A stretch of 64,000 nt of DNA, taken from NCBI RefSeq assembly GCF_017491605.1, contig NZ_JAFGYY010000026.1:1-64000 (forward strand), written 5' to 3'. The DNA comes from Pseudomonas sp. 30_B. GTDB taxonomy: Bacteria; Pseudomonadota; Gammaproteobacteria; Pseudomonadales; Pseudomonadaceae. Below are positions 44,710 through 53,128 of the stretch, piece by piece. Within the stretch, counting starts at the first letter, position 1. Each line of letters starts with the position of its first letter. Made by a program: the position numbers and the translations under genes. Under the pieces are notes generated by a model, which was not told the origin of the DNA, searched no databases, and saw only the letters and a list, made by a program, of their open reading frames with translations.

Positions 44710-47364
44710 ATGACGGCCATACCCATGCTCAGTACCAAGTTTGCCCCGCCCCGGGTGAGCCCCGGCGCGGTAATCCGCGAGGATCTGCTCAGCCGCCTGC
44801 AAGCCGCCGGCGAGAGCCGCCTGTTCCTGGTCATCGGCGGCGCCGGGTTCGGCAAGTCGACCCTGCTGGCACAGTGGCGGCAAGCGCTGGTCAAGGGCGG
44901 GGCCACGGTGGCCTGGATGTCGGTGACGCCCGACGACGGGGAGGTCGAAACCTTCGTTTCCCATCTGGGCGGCGCCCTGCGCCATGCCGGGGTGGCCATC
45001 CCGGCGGAGCCGGGGAGTGGCATCGACGGTGATCCGCATTTCCTGGTATCGCCGTTGATCAATGCGCTGATGGAGTGGGGGGATGAGGTCTATCTGCTGC
45101 TCGACGACTTCCATCAGGCGGAAACGGCTTCCGTACTTCCCGTCGTCCAGGCGCTGATCGATCACGCACCGGCCAACCTGCATCTGGTACTGGCCTCGCG
45201 GCGGGACCCGCCCCTGTTGCTCGGTCGCTGGCGCGCCAAGGGCGAGCTTTGTGAGATCGGCAGCGACGGATTGGGTTTCGATCTCGCGGAGGCCCACGCC
45301 TTCCTCAAGGCCTACCTGGACCCGGCGATCGCCATGGACACCGCCCATCGTCTGCATGGCCAGGCGGACGGCTGGCCCATCGGTCTGCAACTGCTGTCCC
45401 TGTCGATGAAGGCCAATCCCCGGCGCAAGGACCACGCCGTTGCGCTGCAGCCCGGTGCTCCGGGGCTGTCGGAATACCTGGCCGAAGACGTGCTGGCGGG
45501 GTTGCCCGTCGACCTGCTGGAGTTTCTCCAGCAGATTTCCATCCTGCGCCGCTACAACCTCGATGTGGCACGCTATGTCACCCAGTCGGAGCACACCGAG
45601 CAGTTCATCCGCTACATCGAAGAGAGCAACCTCTTCGTGCAGGCGGTGGACATTCCCGGTGAGGCCCAGTGGTACCGCTTCCACCCGATGTTCCAGGAGT
45701 TCCTCGCTCAGCGCCTGCGAGCCTCCGGCGCTGACCTGGCCCATCTGCACCAGCGCGCCTCGGCCTGGTTCGAGGAGGGCGGACTGGTGGGCGACGCCGT
45801 GCAGCACGCACTGGCGACGGATGACCTCGACTACCTGGTGGCATTGCTGGAGCGGGTACAGCCGCCGCAGAAGAACGTCAGCCACCTGAGCCAGTTCGTC
45901 CGTTGGCTGCAGCGCGTTCCACTGGAGCGGCTCTCCCGCCATCCGGCGTTGCTGCTGCTCGGTGCCTGGGGAGCGGTGATGACCGTGCGTACCGCCCAGG
46001 CCGAAGAATGGCTGGCACGTTTCGAGGAGCTGCCCGATGCCGTGGAGAGCCGGCACCAGGTGCTGCTCCTGCGCGCGGCGCTGGCGACCCAGCGGGACGA
46101 CGCTGCCCTGTGCGCACAGTTGCTGACCCCGATTGCCGAGGCACCGCTGAACAACGTCTTCCTCGAGCAGGTGCGCGCCAGCCTCTACGTGCCAGCCTTG
46201 AGTAGCCTGGGGCAGCACGCGGCCGCCCGGCGCTACCTGAATTCCGCGGCCGCGCGTGCTTCTCGCGGAAGCACCCATGAGATGGCGCTCATCGGTGCGC
46301 TGTCCACCGCGCTCGTGGCGCTGTTCGAGGGGCAGTTGCTGGAGCTGGAGCAGGTCGCCGCCGCCACGCTCGCCAAGGCCGAGCAGCGCCATGGCCGGCG
46401 CTCGGTCAGCGCTTGCCATTGTGCCGCGTTGCTGGCGTTCGCCTATTGCGAGTTCGGCCGTGACGAAGCAGCCCACGGGGCGCTGGCCAATCGCCTGGAC
46501 ATCCTGCACTTCTCGGTGCCGGAATACATGATCGTCGCGGCCCTGGCCCATGCGCGCCTGCAGCCGCGAGCGGCGGCAATGGAATACCTGCGCCAGCGCG
46601 AAGAGTATTTCCGCGAGCGAGAGCTGGACCGCTGTGCGGCGAACATGCTCGCCGAGCGGATTCGCCTGTTGCTGCTGGACGCCGACTGGCGACGGGCGGA
46701 AGGCCCGCTGATGGCCCTGGAGGACTTGCGCCAGGCCCATGTCACGACTCCGCAGCACGCCGAGGTGAGCGTATTGGCAGCGCTGGCCAAGGCCCGCCTG
46801 GTGCTGGTGCGAGGGCAGCCGGAGCTGGCGATCCAGGTGCTGGATTCCATACAGGGGCTGATCCGCGAATACGGCCGGGGTGCCTGGACAGTGACCAGCG
46901 CGATCCTCCGCTGCCTGGCGCTGGATCATCTGGGGCGCGATGACGAAGTGCTGGAATCCCTGCGTGAGGTGGTCCTGCAGGGTTACCGGATGGGCTTGTC
47001 GCGCACCTTCCTGGACGAAGGCGAGCCGTTGCGCCGCCTGCTGGTGAAATTGGGCAGCCTGGGCATGGAGGAGCTTGACCGCTATCTCTCCGCCTTGCTG
47101 TCACATACCACCGGTGCGCCGCTTGAAAAGGGCTCAAGTCCGGAACGGGGGCCCCTGGTCATCGATGCGCCGATGCTGACGCCCCGCGAACTGGAAATCC
47201 TCGCCTTGCTGGAGCAGTCGATGTCCAACAAGCGCATCGCCCTGGCGCTGAACCTGAGTTTGCAGACGGTGAAGTGGAACCTGCGCAACATCTTCGCCAA
47301 GCTCGGCATTTCCAGCCGCTACGAAGCCATTCTGTTCGCCAGGCGGCACGGGGGAAATCGCTGA
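44710..47364 (+). CDS. MalT-like LuxR-family ATP-dependent regulator (3)
   Basis: This 884-aa protein starts MTAIPMLSTKFAPPRVSPGA, the standard opening of MalT/AlkS-type regulators. Walker A is GGAGFGKSTLL (about 40-50), Walker B-like EVYLLLDDFHQAE is near 120, and a long TPR-like helical region follows. The C-terminal LuxR HTH (about 818-880) carries LTPRELEILALLEQSMSNKR and LNLSLQTVKWNLRNI. AlkS, the alkane regulator, has the same length and build. It diverges from the fatty-acid operon and precedes the alkyl-sulfatase genes, so both are likely targets. An in-frame ATG at 44536 gives an implausible N-terminus. Confidence 0.92.
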   Translation: MTAIPMLSTKFAPPRVSPGAVIREDLLSRLQAAGESRLFLVIGGAGFGKSTLLAQWRQALVKGGATVAWMSVTPDDGEVETFVSHLGGALRHAGVAIPAEPGSGIDGDPHFLVSPLINALMEWGDEVYLLLDDFHQAETASVLPVVQALIDHAPANLHLVLASRRDPPLLLGRWRAKGELCEIGSDGLGFDLAEAHAFLKAYLDPAIAMDTAHRLHGQADGWPIGLQLLSLSMKANPRRKDHAVALQPGAPGLSEYLAEDVLAGLPVDLLEFLQQISILRRYNLDVARYVTQSEHTEQFIRYIEESNLFVQAVDIPGEAQWYRFHPMFQEFLAQRLRASGADLAHLHQRASAWFEEGGLVGDAVQHALATDDLDYLVALLERVQPPQKNVSHLSQFVRWLQRVPLERLSRHPALLLLGAWGAVMTVRTAQAEEWLARFEELPDAVESRHQVLLLRAALATQRDDAALCAQLLTPIAEAPLNNVFLEQVRASLYVPALSSLGQHAAARRYLNSAAARASRGSTHEMALIGALSTALVALFEGQLLELEQVAAATLAKAEQRHGRRSVSACHCAALLAFAYCEFGRDEAAHGALANRLDILHFSVPEYMIVAALAHARLQPRAAAMEYLRQREEYFRERELDRCAANMLAERIRLLLLDADWRRAEGPLMALEDLRQAHVTTPQHAEVSVLAALAKARLVLVRGQPELAIQVLDSIQGLIREYGRGAWTVTSAILRCLALDHLGRDDEVLESLREVVLQGYRMGLSRTFLDEGEPLRRLLVKLGSLGMEELDRYLSALLSHTTGAPLEKGSSPERGPLVIDAPMLTPRELEILALLEQSMSNKRIALALNLSLQTVKWNLRNIFAKLGISSRYEAILFARRHGGNR

Positions 47365-47453
47365 GCGCTGGAGTCTTTCCAGTGAGAGCGCCGATCGCGG
47401 CATTGGCGCCCCTCGGCAGGGAGAGGCGCATCTGGCGCGCATCAAATCGATAC

Positions 47454-47472
47454 CCCACTCCAGACGGGTGGA
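47454..47472. promoter_or_regulatory. CCCACTC-N5-GAGTGGG-type palindrome, site 4
   Basis: CCCACTC (47454-47460) is perfect and GGGTGGA (47466-47472) matches 5 of 7 at N5. It lies 132 nt upstream of the alkyl sulfatase start. Confidence 0.45.
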
Positions 47473-47603
47473 GGCCCGCTCCCGATAAATGCCTATCGTA
47501 GCCGCACAGGACAGGGAGCCTCAGGCCGCGCGCCTGCTCCAGGTCCTGCTTCGATAGCGTTCCCGTAGGAACCTTCGCCTTTTCCGTCATTGGAGACTTT
47601 TCG

Positions 47604-49583
47604 ATGATTCGTCGTACGAGCCTGGTGCTCATCATCGGTCTTTTCCCTGGCCAGTCGGTATTTGCCGGGGTTACGCCAAAAGATCCTTCCGCTGTCACGA
47701 TTGCCGCCCAGGCCAAGGTGCTCCAGGAGCTGCCCTTCAGTGACCGTAGCGATTTCGACCGGGTGGAGAAGGGCCTGATCAAGCGTCCGGAGAACCTGGT
47801 GATCAAGAACGAAGATGGCAGCATTGCCTGGCAACTGGCCAACTACGATTTCCTCAAATCCGGACAGCAGCCGGACAGCATCAACCCCAGTCTGTTGCGA
47901 CAGGCCCGCCTGAACCTGAGTTACGGCCTGTTCAAGGTCGTCGATGGGATCTACCAGGTGCGTGGCTACGACCTGGCCAATATCACCTTCATCGAAGGCA
48001 ATAGCGGCTGGATCGTCATCGATACCCTGACCACCCCGGCCACCGCCAAGGCAGCCTACGCACTGGTCAGCCAGGAACTGGGGCAGAAGCCGATTCGCGC
48101 GATCATCTACAGCCATGCCCATGCCGACCATTTCGGCGGGGTGAAGGGCCTGGTGACCCAGGAGCAGGTGGACAAGGGCGAGGTGCAGATCATCGCGCCC
48201 AAGGGTTTCATGGACGCCGCGATCAAGGAGAACGTGCTGGCCGGCAACGCCATGCTGCGTCGCGCCACATTCCAGTACGGCACGCTGCTGCCCAGGGGCG
48301 AGCGTGGGCAGGTCGACATGGCCATCGGCAAGGCCGCCGCGCGGGGCCCACTGTCGCTGATTGCGCCGACGCGCCTGATCGAAGGCGAGCTGCAGGAACT
48401 GGATGTCGATGGTGTTCCCATCACCTTCCAGAACACGCCGGGCACCGAGTCGCCCTCCGAGATGAACGTCTGGCTGCCGCAGCAGAAGGCCCTGCTGATG
48501 GCCGAGAACGTGGTCGGCACGCTGCACAACCTCTACACCCTGCGCGGCGCCGAGACCCGTGATGCGCTGGGCTGGAGCAAGTACATCAATGAAGCGTTGC
48601 ATCGCTTCGGTGACAAGGCCGAGGTGCTGTTCGCCGTGCACAACTGGCCGCGCTGGGGGCACGACGACATCGTGCGCACCCTGGAAAAGCAGCGTGACCT
48701 GTACGGCTACTTGAACGACCAGACCCTGCACCTGGCCAACCAGGGCATCACCATCAGCCAGATTCACGAGCGCCTGAAAGTACCGCCGGAACTGGCCAAC
48801 GAGTGGTTCAACCGGGGCTATCACGGCAGCGTCAGTCATAACGTGCGCGCGGTAGTGAACAAGTACCTGGGCTACTACGATGGCAACCCGGCGACCCTCA
48901 ACCCGCTGGCGCCGGAGGATTCGGCGAAGAAGTACGTGGAGTTCATGGGCGGCGACGACCACCTGCTGCAACTGGCGAAGCAGTCCTACGACAAGGGCGA
49001 GTACCGCTGGGTGGTGGAGGTGGTCAACAAGCTGATCTTCGCCGATCCATCCAACCAGGCCGCGCGCAACCTGCAGGCCGACGCTCTGGAGCAGCTGGGT
49101 TACCAGTCGGAAAACGCCGGCTGGCGCAACAGCTACCTGGAAGCGGCGCAGGAACTGCGCAACGGCGTGCCGCGCAAGGCGCCGGGGGCGAAGATCACCA
49201 GCGCCGATGCGCTGACGGCGATGGACACCGGCCTGCTGTTCGACTACCTAGGCGTACGCCTGAACGCGCAGAAGGTCGAAGGCAAGGACATCAGCATCAA
49301 CCTGATTCTGCCGGACCGGAACGAAAAGTACCTGCTGGAGCTGAAGAACTCGCACCTGAACAACATCAAGGGTGTGCAGAGCGACAAGGCGGGCCAGACG
49401 GTGACCATTGATCGTGCGGACCTGGACCGCCTGATCCTCAAGCAGGCCACCGGGGCTGATCTCGTCGCCCAGGGCCGCCTGAAGGTGTCCGGCAATCCCG
49501 GTTTGCTCAAGCAACTGTTCGAAATGGCGGATGAGTTCGACTTCTGGTTCGACATCGTGACGCCGGCCGGTCGCAACGGCTGA
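47604..49583 (+). CDS. sdsA1: SdsA1-type alkyl sulfatase (MBL fold)
   Basis: This 659-aa secreted enzyme, the same length class as P. aeruginosa SdsA1, has a signal peptide MIRRTSLVLIIGLFPGQSVFA. The metallo-beta-lactamase zinc motif is His171-Ala-His173-Ala-Asp175-His176 (SHAHADHFGG). ENVVGTLHNLYTLRG and AVHNWPRWGHDD supply further metal ligands. A dimerisation helical domain (about 330-520) and a C-terminal SCP2-like domain (about 540-655) follow. It hydrolyses primary alkyl sulfates such as SDS to sulfate and fatty alcohol. SdsA1 is normally beside the LysR gene sdsB1, which is absent here. TTGGAG precedes the ATG. Confidence 0.93.
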   Translation: MIRRTSLVLIIGLFPGQSVFAGVTPKDPSAVTIAAQAKVLQELPFSDRSDFDRVEKGLIKRPENLVIKNEDGSIAWQLANYDFLKSGQQPDSINPSLLRQARLNLSYGLFKVVDGIYQVRGYDLANITFIEGNSGWIVIDTLTTPATAKAAYALVSQELGQKPIRAIIYSHAHADHFGGVKGLVTQEQVDKGEVQIIAPKGFMDAAIKENVLAGNAMLRRATFQYGTLLPRGERGQVDMAIGKAAARGPLSLIAPTRLIEGELQELDVDGVPITFQNTPGTESPSEMNVWLPQQKALLMAENVVGTLHNLYTLRGAETRDALGWSKYINEALHRFGDKAEVLFAVHNWPRWGHDDIVRTLEKQRDLYGYLNDQTLHLANQGITISQIHERLKVPPELANEWFNRGYHGSVSHNVRAVVNKYLGYYDGNPATLNPLAPEDSAKKYVEFMGGDDHLLQLAKQSYDKGEYRWVVEVVNKLIFADPSNQAARNLQADALEQLGYQSENAGWRNSYLEAAQELRNGVPRKAPGAKITSADALTAMDTGLLFDYLGVRLNAQKVEGKDISINLILPDRNEKYLLELKNSHLNNIKGVQSDKAGQTVTIDRADLDRLILKQATGADLVAQGRLKVSGNPGLLKQLFEMADEFDFWFDIVTPAGRNG

Positions 49584-49637
49584 TCCCAGCGCTTGGCAAG
49601 GGGGTGGCCGACCTTCGGGACGCCCCCTTGAGCGCAC

Positions 49638-49656
49638 CCCACTCCCCTGGAGGGGG
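49638..49656. promoter_or_regulatory. CCCACTC-N5-GAGTGGG-type palindrome, site 5
   Basis: CCCACTC (49638-49644) is perfect and GAGGGGG (49650-49656) matches 6 of 7 at N5. It lies in the 175-nt gap before the alcohol dehydrogenase gene, 103 nt from its start. Confidence 0.45.
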
Positions 49657-49758
49657 AGACCTGGCCCCTGCAATCGTCGGACAGTCTGCCTGGCACCGGG
49701 TGGCCAGACCTTTCGCGTCGAGCCGCTCCTTCTCTCCAGGCACTACGCGAGGGCTTCC

Positions 49759-50907
49759 ATGCTGACCATGACGTTCAATACCACCCGTTCGATTCTCATC
49801 GAACCGGGCGCTTCCCGGCGGCTGGCCGAACATGTTCGCGGGCTGGGAGGGCGCAAGGCCCTGCTGGTGACGGATGCCGGGGTGGTTGCGGCGGGCCTGC
49901 TGGATGCTGTGCTCGCCGGATTCCAGGGCAGCGGCGTCGAAGTCGAGCTGTTCACCGAGGTCGTGGCGGACCCATCGGAAGCGGTGATCCTGGCCGCCTT
50001 ACGGACGGCGCGGGCATGCGCCGCCGACTGTGTGATCGGCTTCGGCGGCGGCAGTTCCCTGGACGCCGCCAAGCTCGCCGCACTGCTGGCCTGCAGCGGC
50101 GAGTCGCTGGCCGAGGTCTATGGCGCCAATCTCTGCAAGGGGCCGCGCCTGCCGCTGATTCTTGTGCCGACCACGGCTGGCACTGGTTCCGAAGTCACCG
50201 CCGTCTCGGTGGTGACGACCGACGCCGGCAAGAACGTGGTGGTCTCTCCGTTGCTGCTGCCTGACCTGGCGCTGCTCGACGCCGAACTGACGTTGAACCT
50301 GCCCGTGCCGGTGACCGCGGCCACCGGTATCGACGCCATGGTCCACGCGGTCGAGGCGTATACCACCCGTCACCTGAAGAATCCGATCTCCGACTGCCTG
50401 GCGCGAGAGGCGTTGCGCCTGCTTTCCAGCGACCTGCAGCGTGTCTGCGATAACGGCCATGACGTTGAGGCTCGCGGCCGCATGCTGCTCGGTGCCTGCC
50501 TTGCCGGCATGGCGTTCGCCAATGCCCCGGTGGCGGCAGTTCATGCGCTGGCCTATCCGTTGGGAGCGCGCTTCCACATCCCGCACGGTCTGTCCAACGC
50601 ATTGGTGCTGGGGCCGGTACTGCGCTTCAACCTGTCCGTGGCCGCTCCGCTCTATGCCGAATTGACGGACATCGTGCTGCCGGGGATTGTCGGCGATACC
50701 CAGACCAAGGCCCGCGCCCTGGCCGATCACCTGGGCGCTCTGGCCGGCACGCTGCAGTTGCCGACCCGCTTGAGCCAGCTGGGCATCACCGAGCGAGACA
50801 TCGAATCCCTCGCACAGGACGGTTTCAAGCAGCAGCGGCTGCTGGGCAACAACCCCCGGGAAATGGGGCTGGCCGACATTCGTGCGATCCATGAGGAAAT
50901 CCTGTGA
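49759..50907 (+). CDS. Iron-containing (group III) alcohol dehydrogenase
   Basis: This 382-aa protein has the NAD motif GFGGGSSLDAAK (about 94-105), PTTAGTGSEVT and the metal-binding GIDAMVHAVEAY (Asp/His). AVHALAYPLGARFHIPHG supplies the remaining His ligands. It oxidises a primary alcohol to an aldehyde. Directly after the alkyl sulfatase, the natural substrate would be the fatty alcohol released from alkyl sulfates; this is inferred. It is coupled to the thioesterase gene by a 4-nt GTGA overlap. Confidence 0.9.
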   Translation: MLTMTFNTTRSILIEPGASRRLAEHVRGLGGRKALLVTDAGVVAAGLLDAVLAGFQGSGVEVELFTEVVADPSEAVILAALRTARACAADCVIGFGGGSSLDAAKLAALLACSGESLAEVYGANLCKGPRLPLILVPTTAGTGSEVTAVSVVTTDAGKNVVVSPLLLPDLALLDAELTLNLPVPVTAATGIDAMVHAVEAYTTRHLKNPISDCLAREALRLLSSDLQRVCDNGHDVEARGRMLLGACLAGMAFANAPVAAVHALAYPLGARFHIPHGLSNALVLGPVLRFNLSVAAPLYAELTDIVLPGIVGDTQTKARALADHLGALAGTLQLPTRLSQLGITERDIESLAQDGFKQQRLLGNNPREMGLADIRAIHEEIL

Positions 50908-51341
50908 GCGAGAAGGCACGGCGCCCGCGGCGGAGCGATTTCCGCCGCTTCTATCCGATCACCACCCGCTGGGGTGACCACGACTCCTACGGCCACGTGA
51001 ACAATGTGGTCTACCACTCCTACTACGAATCGGCGGTGAGTCGCTTCCTGGTGGAGGAGGGGACGCTGGATATCGCCAGCAGTCCGGTAATCGGGCTGAT
51101 CGCCGAGAACTGTTGCACTTATTTCTCCTCGATCAACTTTCCCGACCGCATCAGTGTCGGCGTCCGTATCGCCCGACTGGGCAACAGCAGCTTGCGATAC
51201 GAACTGGCGGTATTCCGTGACGAGGAGGAGGAGGCTTCGGCGGCCGGCTATATCGTCTATGTCTACGTGGACCGCGCAAGCAACCGGCCTTCGCCGATTC
51301 CGGAGGCAGTCCGCAGGGTGTTCCTGCAATTGCTCGACTGA
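50904..51341 (+). CDS. 4HBT-type hotdog acyl-CoA thioesterase
   Basis: This 145-aa hotdog protein has ITTRWGDHDSYGHVNNVVYH (about 18-37), the 4HBT motif with the catalytic Asp (W-G-D-x-D-x-x-G-H-V-N-N). It hydrolyses an acyl-CoA. The start is a GTG within the stop of the dehydrogenase gene, preceded by GAGGAAAT. It may recycle CoA or release stalled acyl-CoA in fatty-alcohol catabolism. Confidence 0.88.
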   Translation: MSEKARRPRRSDFRRFYPITTRWGDHDSYGHVNNVVYHSYYESAVSRFLVEEGTLDIASSPVIGLIAENCCTYFSSINFPDRISVGVRIARLGNSSLRYELAVFRDEEEEASAAGYIVYVYVDRASNRPSPIPEAVRRVFLQLLD

Positions 51342-51391
51342 ACCGTTACTGCTCACGGCGCAATCCGCCAAGGAATGCCTGATCGTCGCGC

Positions 51392-51426
51392 TGCTCACCA
51401 GCCGGAATATCTCCGGCTGGTGAGCA
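51392..51426. terminator. Bidirectional hairpin between convergent genes
   Basis: A 15-bp perfect stem (51392-51406 with 51412-51426, TGCTCACCAGCCGGA) with a 5-nt loop lies between the thioesterase stop and the stop of the small membrane protein gene. No clear T run is present. Confidence 0.7.
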
Positions 51427-51429
51427 GGC

Positions 51430-51762
51430 TCATGTGGTTGTTACGGCCCAGGTGATGGCACCGGCGTTGATCGCCGTGAACGCCAGAGCGATGAGGAAGA
51501 CCGCGTCGGCGATGTGCATCATCACCCGGCCGCGCCGCGTGCGGTGAGCACGCAGGCTCCAGTAGGAACAGAACGCGGATGTCAGATAGAACATCAGGTT
51601 GACCGCGACCAGGTCGTCGATGATCAGGTCCTCCTGACGCAGGGTGATGACTACACGGATGATCCCGATGACCGTCAGACAGACTCCGACCATGGTGGCC
51701 GAGACGGAGAAGATGTGGACACAGATGTCATCGTCCAGCGAGGGTGTTTCCGGGTTGCTCAT
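51430..51762 (-). CDS. Small inner-membrane protein, function unknown
   Basis: This 110-aa protein has about three hydrophobic helices: MVGVCLTVIGIIRVVITL (about 24-41), LVAVNLMFYLTSAFCSYW (about 52-69) and IADAVFLIALAFTAINAGAI (about 84-103). A basic loop RAHRTRRGR lies between the second and third. The start is ATG 51762; an upstream in-frame ATG (51789) is less likely. Not recognised by family name; Pseudomonas has many such conserved membrane proteins. Confidence 0.7.
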   Translation of the reverse strand: MSNPETPSLDDDICVHIFSVSATMVGVCLTVIGIIRVVITLRQEDLIIDDLVAVNLMFYLTSAFCSYWSLRAHRTRRGRVMMHIADAVFLIALAFTAINAGAITWAVTTT

Positions 51763-51882
51763 GGCAGGGTACCCCTGGATGCGAGGCAAGCGGGCGTTAC
51801 GCTAGCCATTTCATGTTCGGGCGCACTTAAGACAGCGTGGCACAGCTCATGGTAGAACTGACGCCCCGCTGACCGTCGACGA

Positions 51883-52665
51883 ATGACCCGCATGATCGAA
51901 TTCAACAACGTCACCGCCTACCAGCAGCAGACCCGCGTGCTGGATGGTTTTTCCCTGCACATTGGCGAAGGCGAGAAAGTCGCCATCCTCGGCCCCAACG
52001 GCGCCGGCAAGAGCACGCTGCTCAAGCTGATCAGCCGCGAGCTCTACCCAGTGGTTCGCGAAGGCAGCTCGCTGAGCCTGTTTGGCCTGCAGAACGTCAC
52101 CCTCTGGGACCTGCGCAGCCGTATCGGTTTTGTCTCCCAGGACCTGCAGGAAGACTACACACCCTTCACCCAGGCGCTGGATGTGGTGATTTCCGGCTTC
52201 TTCGGCGCCATTGGTAGCCACGGCCACCTGCAACCTTCGCCGGAGCAGGTCGAGAAGGCTCGCGCACTGCTTGCCACCGTAGAGATGGAAGGCTTTGCGG
52301 ATCGCATGTTCCAACGCCTGTCGACAGGCCAGAAGCGCCGGTTGCTGCTGGCTCGCGCGTTGGTCCATGAACCCCGCGCGTTGATCCTCGATGAGCCGGC
52401 CAACGGCCTGGACATGGGCGCAAGCCAGCAGATGCTCACGCTGCTGCGGCGCTTCTGTGGCGCGGAGCACGCGATGATCATCACCACACACCATATCGAC
52501 GAGATCATCCCGGAGATCGAGCGTGTGGTCCTGATTGCGCAGGGCAAGGTGGTGGCTGACGGGCCGAAGGCGGAAATCCTAACCAGCGAGCATCTGTCCG
52601 CGCTGTACCACGTGCCGTTGAAAGTCACCGAACAGGATGGCTGGTATCGCTGCTGGCATGCCTGA
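51883..52665 (+). CDS. Orphan ABC ATP-binding protein
   Basis: This 260-aa single ABC domain has Walker A GPNGAGKST (about 38-46), Q-loop FVSQDLQE, signature LSTGQKRRLLLARAL, Walker B ALILDEPANGLD and switch His ITTHHIDEI. The LSTGQ signature departs from LSGGQ. No permease or binding protein is adjacent, so the transporter partner is elsewhere or the protein has a non-transport role. The layout resembles ModF/YheS-type soluble ABC proteins less than import ATPases, because it has only one domain. Start codons at 51883 and 51892 are both possible. Confidence 0.85.
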   Translation: MTRMIEFNNVTAYQQQTRVLDGFSLHIGEGEKVAILGPNGAGKSTLLKLISRELYPVVREGSSLSLFGLQNVTLWDLRSRIGFVSQDLQEDYTPFTQALDVVISGFFGAIGSHGHLQPSPEQVEKARALLATVEMEGFADRMFQRLSTGQKRRLLLARALVHEPRALILDEPANGLDMGASQQMLTLLRRFCGAEHAMIITTHHIDEIIPEIERVVLIAQGKVVADGPKAEILTSEHLSALYHVPLKVTEQDGWYRCWHA

Positions 52666-52714
52666 TGGCAGGAGCGGGCTTCCTCCGTGGTTGGCTTCGT
52701 GCCGCGCCATACGG

Positions 52715-52783
52715 TTCGCGAGCAAGCTCGCTCCTACGAAAAGCGTGACGGTGCCTGACTGTAGGAGCGAGCTTGCTCGCGAA
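52715..52783. repeat. REP inverted pair
   Basis: A perfect 23-bp unit at 52715-52737 (TTCGCGAGCAAGCTCG, then CTCCTAC) recurs as its exact reverse complement at 52761-52783, 23 nt apart. It is a typical Pseudomonas BIME between convergent genes. Confidence 0.92.
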
Positions 52784-52843
52784 CCCGAGATGGAAACGGA
52801 TTAACCGGCGGAATCGCGAGCCGGCATTGCACCGGACTAACCG

Positions 52844-53128
52844 TTATCGAACTCCCAGACCGCGCAGGTACTCCCACGGGTAGATACCCCGGTCGTGCCC
52901 ATCGTCGAACACCAGCTGAACGCCATAGCCTTGCAAGTTGATGGCCCGCAAGGTCACGGACGCCGACACCAGGTCGATGCGCCCCTGCAGCCGCGCCGCC
53001 CGGCACTGCGAGCAGGGGCAAGCCCCGCGTAGGCGGGCGAAGGCGATGCACTGTTCGACGCCATCGTCCCAGCGGATGCGCAATTCGCCATCGGCGCTGG
53101 AACGGTGCAGCGCGACTGGCGTGTTCAT
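52844..53128 (-). CDS. DUF971 protein
   Basis: This 94-aa protein is a stand-alone DUF971 domain (also called GBBH-like N-terminal): LRIRWDDGVEQCIAFARLRG, the Cys cluster ACPCSQCR (about 37-44), ITL-like RAINLQGYGVQLVFDDGHDR and GIYPWEYLR. The Cys cluster binds zinc in family members. The domain occurs at the N-terminus of gamma-butyrobetaine hydroxylase and on Fe-S carrier proteins of the Mrp type. Its start overlaps the HEAT-repeat stop by 4 nt, so it ends the AprA/AprB-like operon. Role inferred: assembly or binding partner of the Fe-S or flavoprotein. Confidence 0.88.
   Translation of the reverse strand: MNTPVALHRSSADGELRIRWDDGVEQCIAFARLRGACPCSQCRAARLQGRIDLVSASVTLRAINLQGYGVQLVFDDGHDRGIYPWEYLRGLGVR

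Noticed and set aside
42625..46929. An apparent 1434-codon extension of the acyl-CoA dehydrogenase through the region of MalT-like regulator 3
   Set aside because: The extension lies antisense to a well-supported regulator gene. The family start MTRALLNERDLRFQLYEVLD is at 44427.
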